Assembly: GCA_025655555.1 (NCBI GenBank)
Contig: JAHXIQ010000002.1
Span: 620,001-684,000 of the forward strand
Direction of reading: 5' to 3'
Length of the DNA: 64,000 nt
Source of the DNA: Candidatus Thiodiazotropha sp. (ex Myrtea sp. 'scaly one' KF741663)
Lineage (GTDB): Bacteria; Pseudomonadota; Gammaproteobacteria; Chromatiales; Chromatiaceae
Both the position numbers and the translations under genes were made by a program. The notes under the pieces were generated by a model. The model was not told the origin of the DNA. It did no database searches and saw nothing but the letters and a program-made list of their open reading frames with translations. Numbering within the stretch: the first letter of the stretch is position 1; every line of letters starts with the position of its first letter. Shown here one piece after another: positions 62,394 through 64,000 of this stretch.

Positions 62394-62796
62394 GTTTAAT
62401 CAGCTGCCTCTTTAATTATGCCGATGTATGCCGGTATCCAGTGCGAGCCAAACTGGTCCGTAGACTCTGCTATTTGCTCGTAGGATTTGAGCTTAATGTG
62501 GTCTCGGAAACAGTCTCTTTGATCGATAAGCTCAAGCGGGCCATGACCTCGCACGCATAACCCATTGTCTCTGTTCATGAAATATTTCTAATAGCCTTGG
62601 TGTGTTGTTTGTTATTTTATATGAATAAAATCACAACATTGATTGCATGGGCCAATCTATACGATATTTAAAAAGTCTAATTAACATTAGGTTATTAAGA
62701 TAAATGGCTGATTCTTGGTTCAAGGAACATGAATTACAATGTTTTGTTGTTTTTTTGATACATCAGTGCTCCCTGTGTCTTTTTTGCAAAAAAACC
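62394..62796. other. Gap between amgK and the porin promoter, no gene supported
   Basis: About 400 bp, AT-rich toward the right. Short frames here have no ribosome site or recognisable content. The right part probably carries regulatory sites for the porin gene, but I could name none. Confidence 0.5.
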
Positions 62797-62825
62797 TTGC
62801 TTTCAGTTTTTTCGTTGTCTATTAT
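62797..62825 (+). promoter_or_regulatory. Candidate sigma-70 promoter of the porin gene
   Basis: TTGCTT (62797-62802) and TATTAT (62820-62825) are separated by 17 bp, about 50 bp upstream of the start, leaving an AT-rich leader with the ribosome site TTGGAGCTC. Strong constitutive expression would fit a major porin. Confidence 0.65.
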
Positions 62826-62876
62826 TCGCAGCGTAGATAAAAAATTTTTCTCAACCACATCATTGGAGCTCACTCA

Positions 62877-63899
62877 ATGAAAAAAGTACTTTCTCTGGCA
62901 ATCGCCGCTGCTTTGGTCGCACCTGCTGCCGCCATGGCTGACGCTACCATTTTTGGTAAGGCTCACTTCATCGTCGAAAATGTGGACACCACTGCTTCTA
63001 CTGGTGCTACCAGTGTTGATGCATGGGGCGTGGACAGCATTCACTCTCGCATCGGTGTGAAAGGTAGTGAAGATCTGGGTAACGGCCTGAAGGCTCTGTA
63101 CCACTTTGAATTCAAAGTAAACCAGGATTCTGGCTCTGGCCTTGGCGATCGTAACCAGTTCATCGGCTTGTCCGGTGGTTTCGGTACCGCGTTGCTGGGT
63201 ACTCATGACACCCCGATGAAAATGTCCCAGGGCAAGTTCGACCAGTTCGGTGATCTGCCTAATGGTGATATCGCTAACGTTATGCCTGGCGATGACCGTG
63301 TTGATAATGTTATCGCGTACGTCTCTCCTGCCATGGGCGGCCTGACTTTCGTAGGTGCCTTGGTTTCAGGTGAAAGAGCTGATCTCGAGCTGGACGGCCT
63401 GGCCGACCACGTCTCTCTTGCTGGTCTGTACAGCAACGGTCCTATCTTCGCTTCCTTGGCCTACAACACCTATGATCTTGGTACAGCGGTTGATGCTGAT
63501 CCTTCTCTGTTGCGTGGTACCTTCATCTGGAACGGTGGTATGTGGCAAGCTGGTGTGATGTTTAACTCCCTGGATCTGGATCTGCCTGGTGTCGACGATC
63601 CTGATTCTATCGGTCTTAGCGGTAACGTTAAGGTTGGACCTGGTAAGATCAAGCTTCAGTACCTGATGGGCGATTCTCCACGCGCAGGTGTTGCTGATTT
63701 GGTTTCTGGTTTCACGCCAAACGTCGCAATCAACCTTCCTGTTAGCTCACCTGAGAACGAAGTTACTCAGATCAGCTTTGGTTACGAGCAGGCGCTGAGC
63801 AAGCGTACTACTTGGCATGCTGGTTACACCACGTATGAAGAAGACCAGTCTGGTAAAGAAGTGGATGCTCTGTTCGCAGGTCTGATCCACAACTTCTAA
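62877..63899 (+). CDS. General outer-membrane porin
   Basis: The 340-residue protein has a classic signal peptide ('MKKVLSLAIAAALVAPAAAM', cleavage before Ala-Asp-Ala-Thr). A 16-strand trimeric porin type follows: first strand 'ATIFGKAHFIVENVD', 'SRIGVKGSEDLGNGLKALYH', 'NQFIGLSGGFGTALLGTHDT' (with the constriction loop following), and the final strand ending in Phe ('ALFAGLIHNF'), the outer-membrane insertion signal. Codon usage is notably biased to a small set (GGT, CTG, GCT, AAC), consistent with high expression. It has its own promoter and terminator. Confidence 0.93.
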   Translation: MKKVLSLAIAAALVAPAAAMADATIFGKAHFIVENVDTTASTGATSVDAWGVDSIHSRIGVKGSEDLGNGLKALYHFEFKVNQDSGSGLGDRNQFIGLSGGFGTALLGTHDTPMKMSQGKFDQFGDLPNGDIANVMPGDDRVDNVIAYVSPAMGGLTFVGALVSGERADLELDGLADHVSLAGLYSNGPIFASLAYNTYDLGTAVDADPSLLRGTFIWNGGMWQAGVMFNSLDLDLPGVDDPDSIGLSGNVKVGPGKIKLQYLMGDSPRAGVADLVSGFTPNVAINLPVSSPENEVTQISFGYEQALSKRTTWHAGYTTYEEDQSGKEVDALFAGLIHNF

Positions 63900-63928
63900 T
63901 TGTCGCTAGACAATACGAAGCTTAAAAG

Positions 63929-63952
63929 CGGGGCCTTCGGGCCCCGTTTTTT
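63929..63952 (+). terminator. Rho-independent terminator of the porin gene
   Basis: Stem CGGGGCC (63929-63935) and GGCCCCG (63940-63946) closes a TTCG tetraloop, followed by six T (63947-63952), 29 bp after the stop. Confidence 0.93.
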
Positions 63953-64000
63953 ATTGTGTGAATATTTAGTTTCGATATTAGTCTTTTTGTATTGCTTCGC

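Overview
The window reads as chromosomal DNA of a Gram-negative gammaproteobacterium. The gene order maf–rng–yhdP–nitrilase–tldD, the lptD–surA–pdxA operon, the nudE–cysQ pair, a classical outer-membrane porin and bioA all point there. The mix of nickel uptake, a dihaem c-type peroxidase, several c-di-GMP enzymes and a giant cadherin-like surface protein would suit a Chromatiales-type (for example sulphur-oxidising) lineage, but that narrower placement is a guess. Most of the window is moderately GC-rich; 33.4-38.1 kb is visibly AT-richer.

Layout. (1) 1-3.6 kb: the end of nikR, then a nickel ECF-type ABC importer (nikM, nikL, nikQ, nikO with a His-rich tail) and a DUF4242 small protein, closed by a terminator. 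(2) 3.6-5.8 kb: a membrane-anchored dihaem peroxidase and a Crp/Fnr regulator. (3) 5.9-21 kb: an accessory operon of GAF-HlyD adaptor, PqqD-M50-HlyD membrane metalloprotease, periplasmic HlyD/SPOR adaptor, a 2230-residue LEPR-XLL/DUF4347/LamG/cadherin-like surface protein, and a PAS-GGDEF-GGDEF-EAL protein. This is the best candidate here for a poorly described system: export, processing and c-di-GMP control of a giant envelope protein that has no ordinary signal peptide. (4) 21-33 kb: a frameshifted small membrane gene, a miniature transposable element, then apbE, a serine hydrolase, a membrane AraC regulator, bioA, a double-CDGSH protein, a DUF484-GGDEF cyclase, a double-thioredoxin protein, cysQ, nudE and yrfG.

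(5) 33.4-38.1 kb: a gene-cassette array with no visible integrase (a CALIN). Six cassettes all read on the + strand and each ends in an attC site. The inverse core at each cassette's 3' end matches, exactly or within one base, the core at that same cassette's 5' end, which is the pattern circular-cassette insertion leaves. The cargo is a possible nuclease-like protein, a HEAT-repeat protein, two small membrane proteins, a GNAT acetyltransferase and a LysE exporter.

(6) 38-64 kb: mostly core genes. These are a one-domain voltage-gated cation channel, a YkgJ-type cysteine-cluster protein, an RhlB-type helicase, rlmH, maf, a second miniature element, rng, yhdP, a nitrilase-family amidase, tldD–pmbA, pdxA–surA–lptD, a third unrelated miniature element reaching into the 5' end of lptD, an RND adaptor/pump pair, amgK and a porin with a clear promoter and terminator. 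No rRNA, tRNA or CRISPR array was recognised.
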